Made by a program: the position numbers and the translations under genes. A DNA stretch of 25,383 nucleotides from Bacteroidales bacterium M8. GTDB taxonomy: Bacteria; Bacteroidota; Bacteroidia; Bacteroidales; Muribaculaceae. Below, piece after piece: positions 7,254 to 13,705 of the stretch (positions within the stretch are counted from its first letter, which is position 1; the number at the start of each line of letters is the position of its first letter). The notes under the pieces were generated by a model, which worked only from the letters and a program-made list of their open reading frames with translations, was not told where the DNA came from and searched no databases. The stretch is taken from NCBI GenBank assembly GCA_001689495.1, contig LUJS01000009.1:1-25383 (forward strand), given 5' to 3'.

Positions 7254-7400
7254 GAAAAAATGTCATAGTGGACCCGACCGAGACGCCCCGCCTCGAGGTC
7301 CGGTTCTCTCATAGTGAAATAAGAATTGTTATTGTTGAATTTCGGGCGGCGCGGACCATGGTTGTGAAAACCGGGGCCCGCGCCGCCCGAAGCAGTTTTG
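7254..7400 (+). ncRNA. Putative small RNA of unknown family
   Basis: The stretch starts just after a consensus promoter. A first hairpin pairs GGACC (7270-7274) with GGTCC (7297-7301), with CGAG/CTCG nested inside. A long terminator-like hairpin pairs 7341-7354 with 7378-7391 (14 bp, very GC-rich), followed by GCAGTTTTG. CATAGTG occurs on each side of the first hairpin. No coding frame fits. The predicted transcript is about 145 nt. It could instead be a structured part of the neighbouring nonamer region. I do not recognise the family. Confidence 0.4.
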
Positions 7401-7415
7401 GGATTATTGAAAAAG

Positions 7416-7568
7416 TTATTAACATTCGCGGGAAATTATCTACAAGAGTTTATTAACACCGTATATACCTATCATACTGCACTTTAATATGTTTTAGCGG
7501 TGAGTTATCAACATCTGTCAACACTGAACTTACACGATATTTACACAGTGTTGATAAAATGTTAATAA
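7416..7568. other. Cluster of six DnaA-box-like nonamers (possible oriC)
   Basis: On the + strand: TTATTAACA at 7416 and 7450, TTATCTACA at 7436, TTATCAACA at 7505. On the - strand: TTATCAACA at 7549-7557 and TTATTAACA at 7560-7568. All are one or two changes from the DnaA box TTATCCACA. The intervening DNA is AT-rich and non-coding, as expected of an unwinding region. Strand-composition bias switches sign here, but with a polarity that would conventionally mark a terminus, so the assignment is open. Confidence 0.4.
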
Positions 7569-7594
7569 CTTTCTGAAAACATTTTGCAGAAATA

Positions 7595-7626
7595 TTTGGT
7601 CATGTCGGATAAAGTTGCTAACTTTG
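7595..7626 (+). promoter_or_regulatory. tRNA-Met promoter
   Basis: TTTG (7595-7598), 20 bp, TAACTTTG (7619-7626) is a full consensus match, ending 17 bases before the tRNA. Confidence 0.8.
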
Positions 7627-7643
7627 CAGCGCAAAATCGGCAT

Positions 7644-7720
7644 GGCGGGATAGCTCAGTTGGTTAGAGCGTCGGATTCATAACCCGGAGGTCCCGAGTTC
7701 AATTCTCGGTCCCGCTACCA
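7644..7720 (+). tRNA. tRNA-Met (anticodon CAT)
   Basis: The 77-nt cloverleaf has acceptor GGCGGGA/TCCCGCT (one G-U pair), D arm GCTC/GAGC, anticodon loop TTCATAA, T arm CCGAG/CTCGG around TTCAATT, and an encoded CCA end. The anticodon stem has one A-C mismatch next to the loop. The first acceptor pair is G-U, not the unpaired C-A of initiator tRNA, so an elongator Met is most likely. A lysidine-modified Ile reader also has a CAT anticodon gene and cannot be fully excluded. Confidence 0.93.
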
Positions 7721-7724
7721 AGCC

Positions 7725-7760
7725 AAGTCTTCCACTCGAAAAGAGCGGAAGACTTTTTTT
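7725..7760 (+). terminator. Intrinsic terminator of the tRNA gene
   Basis: AAGTCTTCC (7725-7733) pairs with GGAAGACTT (7747-7755); the stem is extended inside by CTC/GAG, and T residues run to 7760. Confidence 0.9.
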
Positions 7761-7770
7761 ATCGCCAATA

Positions 7771-7803
7771 TTGAGGGTGATTGCAGAATAATTCGTATCT
7801 TTG
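7771..7803 (+). promoter_or_regulatory. Promoter of the DUF4301 gene
   Basis: TATCTTTG at 7796-7803 matches the -7 consensus; TTGA at 7771-7774 lies 21 bp upstream as a weak -33. The leader would be about 30 bases. Confidence 0.6.
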
Positions 7804-7838
7804 AGGCATATTCTGACAAAACATCAATTCAAATACCT

Positions 7839-9362
7839 ATGCTAAGACCTGAAGACAAAGAGCTGATTGCCAAAAAAGGCATAAGCGAGGCCGAAGTTGA
7901 GGCCCAGCTCAACCGTTTCACAACCGGTTTCCCCTATCTCAAAATCAAGGATTCAGCGCGTGTCGGCGCCGGCATCTTCCGTCTGTCTGACGAGGATGCA
8001 AAGAGTGCCCTCGAGCGCTGGCACGAATATCTCGAGCATGGCGGCGAGGTGTGCAAGTTCGTGCCCGCATCGGGCGCCGCATCGCGCATGTTCAAGGCCC
8101 TGTTCGAATATGTCGACGGCGGCACCGACGAGCTCAAGGAGGGCACGCCCGTGGCCAAGCTGATAGCCGACATCGACAAGCTCCCCTTCCTGCCCGAGCT
8201 GCGCGAGGCTTGCGAGAAACTCTACGGCAAGACTCTTGACGAGCTGCTGGCCGATGGTCGCAACCGCGACATCATCGCCGCCATCGTCAAGCCCGAAGGC
8301 ATGAACTATGGCGGTCTGCCCAAGGGCCTGCTCAAGTTCCACTCGTATCCCGGCGGGTCGCGCACTCCCATCGAGGAGCACCTGACCGAGGGCGCGCAGA
8401 CGGCGGCTAACTCAAAGGGCATCGTCAACCTGCACTTCACCGTGTCGTCCAACCACCGCAAGCTCTTCGAGGAGAAGCTGGCCGAGGTGATCCCCGCCAC
8501 CGAGGCAAGGACCGGCGTCAAGTTCAACGTGTCGATGAGCGAGCAGAAGCCCTCGACCGATACCATCGCCGTAAACCCCGACAACACACCCTTCATCGAG
8601 GATGGCCACCTGCTGTTCCGTCCCGGCGGCCACGGCGCGCTGATACAGAACCTCAACGACATGGAGAGCGCCGTCGTATTCATCAAGAACATCGACAACG
8701 TGGTGCCCGACTCGCGCCGCGCCGACACCATCCGCTATAAGGAGGTACTGGGCGGCCTGCTGCTCGAGGTGCACGACCAGATCGAGGAAGACCTCATCGC
8801 CCTCGACGAGAAAGTCTACTCGTCAGACGACCTGAAGCGCATGGTAGACTATCTGCGCACCGTGCTCAACGTACATGACCCGCGCCTCGACGACATGGCC
8901 GACGACGAGATCGTCACCTATCTCAAGGCCAAGCTCAACCGTCCCCTGCGCGTGTGCGGAATGGTGCGCAACGAGGGCGAGCCCGGCGGCGGCCCGTTCA
9001 TAGCCTTCAACCCCGACGGCTCGGCATCGCCCCAGATACTCGAGAGCAATCAGGTAGACCTCTCAAACCCCGAATACAAGAAGATGATGTCGGAGGCCAC
9101 TCACTTCAACCCCGTAGACCTCGTCTGCTACATCAAGGACATCCACGGCAAGAAGTTCGACCTGCCCAAGTATGTAGACCCCGCCACGGGCTTCATCTCG
9201 TCCAAGTCGAGCCACGGCAAGGAGCTCCGCGCCATGGAGCTGCCCGGCCTGTGGAACGGCGCCATGAGCGACTGGAACACAGTGTTCGTCGAGGTGCCCA
9301 TCTCGACCTTCAACCCCGTCAAGACCGTCAACGACCTGCTGCGTCCCGCACATCAGGGCTGA
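7839..9362 (+). CDS. DUF4301 family protein
   Basis: The 507-residue cytosolic protein has the N-terminal pattern I associate with Bacteroidetes DUF4301: an ISEAEVEAQLNRF helix, GFPYLKI, then VCKFVPASGAASRMFKALFE. Later segments include KGLLKFHSYPGG, RTPIEEHL and LLFRPGGHGALIQNLN. The glycine-rich segments have been compared with nucleotide/sugar-nucleotide-binding folds, but I know of no demonstrated activity. No signal peptide or membrane helix is present. The gene has its own promoter and is followed by a strong terminator, so it is monocistronic. Third positions favour C (CTC, GTC, ATC), unlike the G-ending preference of the + strand genes left of 6.9 kb. Confidence 0.85.
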   Translation: MLRPEDKELIAKKGISEAEVEAQLNRFTTGFPYLKIKDSARVGAGIFRLSDEDAKSALERWHEYLEHGGEVCKFVPASGAASRMFKALFEYVDGGTDELKEGTPVAKLIADIDKLPFLPELREACEKLYGKTLDELLADGRNRDIIAAIVKPEGMNYGGLPKGLLKFHSYPGGSRTPIEEHLTEGAQTAANSKGIVNLHFTVSSNHRKLFEEKLAEVIPATEARTGVKFNVSMSEQKPSTDTIAVNPDNTPFIEDGHLLFRPGGHGALIQNLNDMESAVVFIKNIDNVVPDSRRADTIRYKEVLGGLLLEVHDQIEEDLIALDEKVYSSDDLKRMVDYLRTVLNVHDPRLDDMADDEIVTYLKAKLNRPLRVCGMVRNEGEPGGGPFIAFNPDGSASPQILESNQVDLSNPEYKKMMSEATHFNPVDLVCYIKDIHGKKFDLPKYVDPATGFISSKSSHGKELRAMELPGLWNGAMSDWNTVFVEVPISTFNPVKTVNDLLRPAHQG

Positions 9363-9396
9363 GACAGACGCGGACACGCATAACACCACTCATAAC

Positions 9397-9433
9397 AATC
9401 GCCCCACGCCCCGTCAGGAGCGGGGGGCGATTT
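9397..9433 (+). terminator. Terminator after the DUF4301 gene
   Basis: The AATCGCCCC-AC-GCCCCG and CGGGG-GGCGATT arms form a long GC-rich stem (9397-9413 with 9421-9432) with a small bulge and a loop of about 7 bases, followed by TTT. Confidence 0.8.
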
Positions 9434-9495
9434 ATGATACGAAGAACCCTTGCACGCCCCCGAGCGTTAGATATATACATCCACACGATTCGACT

Positions 9496-10578
9496 ATGAG
9501 CAAGAGAGAAGACATAATGAAAATCTGGCAGGAGAGCTTCAAGGACTCCCGCAGCTATGTGACAATGTTCTTTGACCGCGTCTATCGCGACGACGAGGCC
9601 ATGCTGCTCAACGACCCCGCCGGAACCCCCGTGAGCTCGCTGTTGCTGCAGCAGTATGCCATGTTTCTGCACGGCTCAACGCTGCCCGTGGGCTATATAG
9701 CCGGTGCCGCCACGCGCCGCTCGCAGCGCGGCAAGGGGTATATGTCGCAGCTCATGACACAGGCCCTCAAGGCATCGGCGGCGAGGGGCGACATGCTGTG
9801 CTCGCTCATACCCGCATCGTCGGCACTCTACTGGTTTTACGAGAGATACGGATTCTCGACCGTCTTCTATACCAAGGAGCAGCGCTTCACGGCCCTGCAT
9901 CCGTTTCCGGTGAGCGGCGAGTATTCGGTGGCCGACGGCATGGCCTCGGACGACCTGTGGCATGCCTTCGACCGATTCCAGCACCTCAGGCCCTGCTATG
10001 TGCTGCACACGAGGCGCCAGTTCGACAACATCCTCGCCGACCTCGAGGCCGACGGGGGCGACTATGTAGTGATGACGGCCGACGACCCCGACTCGGGCCC
10101 CCGCATAGTGTCGATGGCATGGGCCGTGCGCCGCGACGACCTGCTGCTGGTCACCGACCTAATGGGCGAGTCGGAGGACGCCCGCACCGCCGCCATGCGC
10201 CGCCTGCGCGAACTGCATCCCGGCGTGCCCTTCCTGCTCTACGGCAGGCCGGGCGACACGATGGGCGGACGCCTCATCCCCCGCGGCATGGCCCGCGTGG
10301 TCAACGCCTCGCTGCTGCTGGGCGCAGTGGCCGCAGGCGCGCCCGACCTCAAGTGCACCGTGCGTGTCACCGACCACATATTGCCCGAACTCAACTCGCA
10401 CACATACAGGCTCGAAGGCGGTGTCTGCGAGATGCTGTCCGACGAGGCCGCGCCCGCACGGCTCGACTTTGACGTCACCGTGAGCGTGCTGGCCGAGATG
10501 GCATTCTCGTCGCCCGCCGTCGGCAAGATACTCCGTTTCCCCTCCGAGCGGCCAATGATTTCACTGATGCTCGACTAA
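9496..10578 (+). CDS. Eis-like GNAT acetyltransferase
   Basis: The 360-residue protein has GNAT motif A with the acetyl-CoA pyrophosphate loop QRGKGYMSQLM (Gln77, Gly79, Gly81), then ALYWFYERYGF, the motif B helix common to GNATs. After the first domain there is a second GNAT-like region and a C-terminal part (MARVVNASLLLGAVAAGAPD onward) resembling the SCP2-like end of Eis-type acetyltransferases. The acceptor is unknown; Eis relatives acetylate amines on lysines or aminoglycosides, but the sequence does not establish a drug-resistance role. The ysxC gene begins 26 bases later and may be cotranscribed. Confidence 0.8.
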   Translation: MSKREDIMKIWQESFKDSRSYVTMFFDRVYRDDEAMLLNDPAGTPVSSLLLQQYAMFLHGSTLPVGYIAGAATRRSQRGKGYMSQLMTQALKASAARGDMLCSLIPASSALYWFYERYGFSTVFYTKEQRFTALHPFPVSGEYSVADGMASDDLWHAFDRFQHLRPCYVLHTRRQFDNILADLEADGGDYVVMTADDPDSGPRIVSMAWAVRRDDLLLVTDLMGESEDARTAAMRRLRELHPGVPFLLYGRPGDTMGGRLIPRGMARVVNASLLLGAVAAGAPDLKCTVRVTDHILPELNSHTYRLEGGVCEMLSDEAAPARLDFDVTVSVLAEMAFSSPAVGKILRFPSERPMISLMLD

Positions 10579-10604
10579 AACCAATCATCCACACCAATCC
10601 AGAC

Positions 10605-11213
10605 ATGATCATCAACTCAGCCCGATTCACCCTCTCGAGTCCCAACCACAAGAAATGTCCCGACGACACGCGCCACGAATATGCCTTCATAGGGCGCAGC
10701 AACGTGGGCAAGTCGTCGCTCATCAACATGCTGGCAGGCAACGCCAAGCTGGCCAAGACATCGTCGACCCCCGGCAAGACGCTGCTGATAAACCACTTTC
10801 TGGTCAACGACGAATGGTATATCGTCGACCTGCCCGGCTATGGATTCGCCAAGCGAGGCAAGGAGCAGCGCGACGAGCTGGAGCGTATGATCAAGGGCTA
10901 CATACTGCACCGCGCGCAGATGACCAATCTGTTCGTGCTCATCGACTCGCGCCACAAGCCCATGAAGATAGACCTCGAGTTCTTCGACTGGCTGGGCGAG
11001 AACGGCATCCCGTTTGCAATCGTCTTCACCAAGCTCGACAAGCTCGGCAACGACGCCGGACGCCGCAACGTCAAGGCATACTGCAACGCCCTGCTCGAGA
11101 CGTGGGAGGAGCTGCCCCCCGTGTTCCTGACATCGAGCGAGGACGGCCGCGGCCGCGACCAGCTGCTCGACTACATCGAACAGCTCAACAACCTCCCCGT
11201 CGAGGGTGAATAA
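10605..11213 (+). CDS. ysxC: Ribosome-biogenesis GTPase YsxC/EngB
   Basis: EngB/YsxC (YihA) is a GTPase needed for large ribosomal subunit assembly. All G motifs are visible in 202 residues: G1 GRSNVGKSS (30-38), G2 STPGKT, G3 DLPGYG (75-80), G4 TKLD (142-145), and G5 TSS near the C-terminus. Length and motif spacing are normal. It follows the GNAT gene by 26 bases and has no obvious promoter of its own. Confidence 0.96.
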   Translation: MIINSARFTLSSPNHKKCPDDTRHEYAFIGRSNVGKSSLINMLAGNAKLAKTSSTPGKTLLINHFLVNDEWYIVDLPGYGFAKRGKEQRDELERMIKGYILHRAQMTNLFVLIDSRHKPMKIDLEFFDWLGENGIPFAIVFTKLDKLGNDAGRRNVKAYCNALLETWEELPPVFLTSSEDGRGRDQLLDYIEQLNNLPVEGE

Positions 11214-11236
11214 GCGTCAGAATTAGCACGTCGGGG

Positions 11237-11268
11237 TTTGGTTTTTAGGTGGGGATTGAGTAATTTTG
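11237..11268 (+). promoter_or_regulatory. ilvA promoter
   Basis: TTTG (11237-11240), 20 bp, TAATTTTG (11261-11268) is a full consensus match. It decides the ilvA start: a possible in-frame start at 11238 would lie within the promoter, whereas the ATG at 11295 lies about 20 bases past the expected transcription start. Confidence 0.8.
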
Positions 11269-11294
11269 CGTCAAATACCACATTGCTCATCCCA

Positions 11295-12497
11295 ATGGAA
11301 GAGAAACTCGAAATATCTGAAGTATATCGTGCGGCGCAGGTGCTGCGCGATGTTGCGCGCCATCCGCGCATGATCGGTCCGACACGCCTGTGTCCGGATG
11401 CCGAGGTCTATCTGAAACCCGAAAACCTGCAGCACACGGGCGCGTTCAAGCTGCGCGGTGCCTATTATAAAATCTCGCAGCTCACCCCCGAGGAGCGCGA
11501 GAAGGGCGTCATCGCCTGCTCGGCGGGCAACCATGCGCAGGGCGTGGCATTGGCCGCGACCGCCAACGGCATACACTCGCTGATCTGCCTCCCCGCCGGT
11601 GCCCCCATCTCAAAGATCGAGGCCACGCGCCGCCTCGGCGCCGAGGTGTGTCTGGTGCCCGGTGTCTATGACGACGCCTATCAGAAGGCCCTCGAGCTGC
11701 AGAAGGAGCACGGATATACCTTCATCCACCCCTTCGACGACCTCAAGGTGATAGCCGGACAGGGCACCATCGGCCTCGAGATACTCGAGGAGATGCCCGA
11801 CGTCGAGGCCGTCATCGTGCCCATCGGCGGCGGCGGCCTCATCGCCGGAATAGCATTCACCCTCAAGCAGCTCAAGCCCGACGTCAAGATATATGGCGTT
11901 CAGGCCGAGGGGGCACCCTCGATGGCCGTGTCCGTCAGGGCCGGCGAGCGCGAGAGGCTGGGTCAGGTGTCGACCATCGCCGACGGCATCGCCGTCAAGG
12001 AGCCCGGCACCAACACGTTCGAGTTCTGCCGCAAGTATGTCGACGAGATCGTCACCGTCTCGGAGGACGAGATTGCGGCCGCCATCCTCGCCCTGATCGA
12101 GCAGCAGAAGCTCGTGGCCGAGGGCGCGGGTGCCGTCAGCGTTGCCGCCGCCATGTTCGACAAGGTGCCCATCCGCGGCAAGAAGACCGTCTGCGTGGTC
12201 TCGGGCGGCAACATCGACGTCACCATCCTCAACCGCGTCATCACCCGCGGTCTGGTCAAGAGCGGACGCAACTGCACCATCAAGCTCGACGTCGGCGACA
12301 AGCCCGGCATGCTCTCGGGCATCTGCAACATTCTGGCCGAGAACGGCGCCAACATCATCTCGGTGACACACGAGCGCAACTCGGACCTCACGTCCATCAA
12401 CGGCTGCATCCTCAGCATCGAGGTCGAGACACGCAACCTCGACCACATAGCCCAGCTCAAGGACGCGCTCGACGCCGCCGGACACCACGTGGTCTAA
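11295..12497 (+). CDS. ilvA: Threonine ammonia-lyase (threonine dehydratase) with ACT domain
   Basis: The enzyme converts threonine to 2-oxobutanoate plus ammonia, the first step toward isoleucine. The 400-residue product has the PLP-lysine segment KPENLQHTGAFKLRGAYYK (Lys52), CSAGNHAQGVA, the glycine-rich phosphate-binding loop GGGGLIAGIA, and one C-terminal ACT domain (KPGMLSGICNILAENGANI). A single ACT domain at this length is the short form found in many anaerobes, biosynthetic or catabolic; the ACT domain suggests allosteric control. The start at 11295 is set by the upstream promoter. Valine codons favour GTC over GTG. A SPOR lipoprotein gene follows after 15 bases. Confidence 0.93.
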   Translation: MEEKLEISEVYRAAQVLRDVARHPRMIGPTRLCPDAEVYLKPENLQHTGAFKLRGAYYKISQLTPEEREKGVIACSAGNHAQGVALAATANGIHSLICLPAGAPISKIEATRRLGAEVCLVPGVYDDAYQKALELQKEHGYTFIHPFDDLKVIAGQGTIGLEILEEMPDVEAVIVPIGGGGLIAGIAFTLKQLKPDVKIYGVQAEGAPSMAVSVRAGERERLGQVSTIADGIAVKEPGTNTFEFCRKYVDEIVTVSEDEIAAAILALIEQQKLVAEGAGAVSVAAAMFDKVPIRGKKTVCVVSGGNIDVTILNRVITRGLVKSGRNCTIKLDVGDKPGMLSGICNILAENGANIISVTHERNSDLTSINGCILSIEVETRNLDHIAQLKDALDAAGHHVV

Positions 12498-12512
12498 ATC
12501 CCCAATAACAAA

Positions 12513-13028
12513 ATGAAGAAAATCTTTCTCTTTGTGGCCGTCGTAGCCGCCATGGCCCTCGGTGCCTGCAAGACCACCGAGGCCAACTACAAGGCCGCAT
12601 ACGAGGCCGCCAAGATACAGCAGCGCCAGTCGGCCGACATCGACTCGACCATCTATGGCAAGGTGCGCCGTCAGGGCACGATGATGCAGCTCTCGGTGGG
12701 TCAGGACACCCTGCCCATACGCACCGAGGCCATCGGATATACCGACGGCGGCGGAGCCTCGCGCGAGACGGTCAGGAAATACAACATCGTCGTCGGACAG
12801 TTCAAGCAGGTCTTCAACGCCCGCCAGATGCGCGAGCGCCTGATGGCCGGGGGCTATCCCGACGCATTCATCGTCCACACCCGCGAGCCGCTCTACTATG
12901 TCGTCACGCAGACCGTAGACACCCCCGAGGAGGCCCTCGCCGCCTACGACAAGGTCAAGACAGACAAGAACATAGTGCTCCGCGACCCGCTCCCCTTCGT
13001 CCTCCGCCCCGCCCATCTGGCACGGTAA
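12513..13028 (+). CDS. SPOR-domain lipoprotein
   Basis: The 171-residue protein has a lipoprotein signal peptide (MKKIFLFVAVVAAMALGA, acylated Cys19). A coiled segment with GKVRRQGTMMQLSVGQDTLP follows, then a C-terminal SPOR-like domain of about 65 residues (YNIVVGQFKQVFNARQMRER ... PLYYVVTQTVDTPEEALAAY). SPOR domains bind denuded glycan strands of septal peptidoglycan, so a cell-envelope or division role is likely. Residues after Cys19 (KTTE) lack the acidic surface-export signal, which fits a periplasm-facing lipoprotein. It lies 15 bases after ilvA and is probably cotranscribed; a strong terminator follows. Confidence 0.8.
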   Translation: MKKIFLFVAVVAAMALGACKTTEANYKAAYEAAKIQQRQSADIDSTIYGKVRRQGTMMQLSVGQDTLPIRTEAIGYTDGGGASRETVRKYNIVVGQFKQVFNARQMRERLMAGGYPDAFIVHTREPLYYVVTQTVDTPEEALAAYDKVKTDKNIVLRDPLPFVLRPAHLAR

Positions 13029-13057
13029 GGGCTTCAAACGAAAAAACGCTCCTATTT

Positions 13058-13120
13058 AACACTCGATTTTAACATAAGCCGCTGATGTTGATTGTCAGCG
13101 GCTTATGTGTTGCTAAGTGT
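13058..13120 (+). terminator. Nested terminator hairpin after the SPOR gene
   Basis: A 14-bp perfect stem (13072-13085 with 13095-13108) around a 9-base loop is enclosed by an outer AACACT/AGTGTT pairing. It is the clear end of the ilvA-SPOR transcript. The AACATAA/TTATGT parts superficially resemble Xer half-sites but are explained by the stem. Confidence 0.8.
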
Positions 13121-13172
13121 TAAAAATATGTTTTATAACATAGTTTTGTAGCAGTGTTTTAAAACTATTTCG

Positions 13173-13180
13173 TACCTTTG
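13173..13180 (+). promoter_or_regulatory. -7 element of a short transcription unit
   Basis: TACCTTTG matches TAnnTTTG exactly. The best TTTG upstream (13145-13148) is 24 bp away, longer than ideal. A transcript from about 13187 would carry both small ORFs below and end at the hairpin 13644-13681. A small hairpin (13206-13210/13215-13219) lies in its leader. Confidence 0.55.
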
Positions 13181-13265
13181 TGCGTTCTTTCTATGAAACG
13201 GTACAGAGCCGGAGGGCTCGCAGCCGAATCATTTCATACTATTTATTCACTAAATTTTCTGCATT

Positions 13266-13391
13266 ATGACTGTTACTTTCAAGACATTACGCGCAGATCT
13301 CAAACATTTCCTCAACGCCGTGGGCAACAGCGAGAGCTTCCGCACCACAGGTGACTGCTCACTCCACCACACCCACGCCACCGAGGCTTGA
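13266..13391 (+). CDS. Small protein (41 aa), unknown
   Basis: ATG at 13266 to TGA at 13391 encodes 41 residues beginning MTVTFKTLRADLKHFLNAVG and ending with a His/Thr-rich tail (SLHHTHATEA). Third positions are strongly C/G-ending, like the neighbouring real genes. The N-terminal half could form an amphipathic helix; there is no signal peptide or membrane segment. It sits behind a consensus -7 box. The stop is immediately followed by an ATG opening a 16-codon frame (13392-13442) that contains a perfect 7-bp hairpin; I regard that frame as leader-like rather than a gene. A His-rich leader peptide is an alternative, but no biosynthetic gene lies downstream. Confidence 0.45.
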   Translation: MTVTFKTLRADLKHFLNAVGNSESFRTTGDCSLHHTHATEA

Positions 13392-13463
13392 ATGACACAC
13401 ACGCAGACTCTCGCCATGAGAGTCACGGAACCCGATGTTTAACCCTTTAAAAAAGACATCACA

Positions 13464-13553
13464 ATGAAACTCAACAACACTTATCGCCGCATGCGCGAAT
13501 GGTATCGCCAGTCGGCAGCGCTCATCTACCACATCGAGCCCCACCGCATCTAA
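13464..13553 (+). CDS. Small basic protein (29 aa), unknown
   Basis: ATG at 13464 to TAA at 13553 encodes MKLNNTYRRMREWYRQSAAL followed by IYHIEPHRI. The protein is rich in Arg and Tyr, predicted as one amphipathic helix, and almost every codon ends in C or G. An A-rich sequence (AAAAAAGACATCACA) precedes the ATG, typical of Bacteroidales start regions. It shares a transcript with the 41-residue ORF upstream. I do not recognise the family. Confidence 0.45.
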   Translation: MKLNNTYRRMREWYRQSAALIYHIEPHRI

Positions 13554-13643
13554 AATAGCTGCAGGTGAGAAAAATGTGGCGGTCAATATCCGAAAACATT
13601 GAGCGCCCTTTCTTTCAAACAATCACAAACATCCGCATATAGG

Positions 13644-13687
13644 CACCGCCGGTCATGTCCGAGACGACAAGACCGGCGGTGAATCTT
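13644..13687 (+). terminator. Terminator of the small-ORF unit, perhaps bidirectional
   Basis: CACCGCCGGTC (13644-13654) pairs perfectly with GACCGGCGGTG (13671-13681), followed by AATCTTTT on the + strand. It also lies directly past the 3' end of the - strand lyase-like gene and could end both transcripts. Confidence 0.75.
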
Positions 13688-13705
13688 TTCAGGGGGTAGA
13701 CAGGG

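Noticed and set aside
11238..11294. Upstream in-frame start for ilvA
   Set aside because: This extension overlaps the -33 and -7 promoter elements, so it cannot be part of the transcript from that promoter; the ATG at 11295 gives the family N-terminus.
7838..13030. Horizontal transfer of the C-ending + strand genes
   Set aside because: The codon contrast with the left-hand genes is between C and G at third positions, which fits replication-strand asymmetry; overall GC and gene content are core-like.
11610..13037. Long - strand ORF opposite ilvA and the SPOR gene
   Set aside because: It is the antisense shadow of two clear genes with recognisable motifs in GC-rich DNA; its composition (Gly/Asp/Val/Leu/His runs) is typical of such shadows.
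13069..13110. Possible Xer/dif site (AACATAA and TTATGT half-sites)
   Set aside because: The sequences are the two arms of a terminator stem and lack a 6-bp central region between proper XerC/XerD arms. I also scanned 6.87-7.84 kb and saw no convincing dif-like 28-mer.
13193..13354. Alternative ORF starting MKRYRAGGLAAESF overlapping the 41-aa ORF
   Set aside because: It covers the expected leader and reads out of frame with the C/G-ending codon pattern; the 41-residue frame has better coding character.
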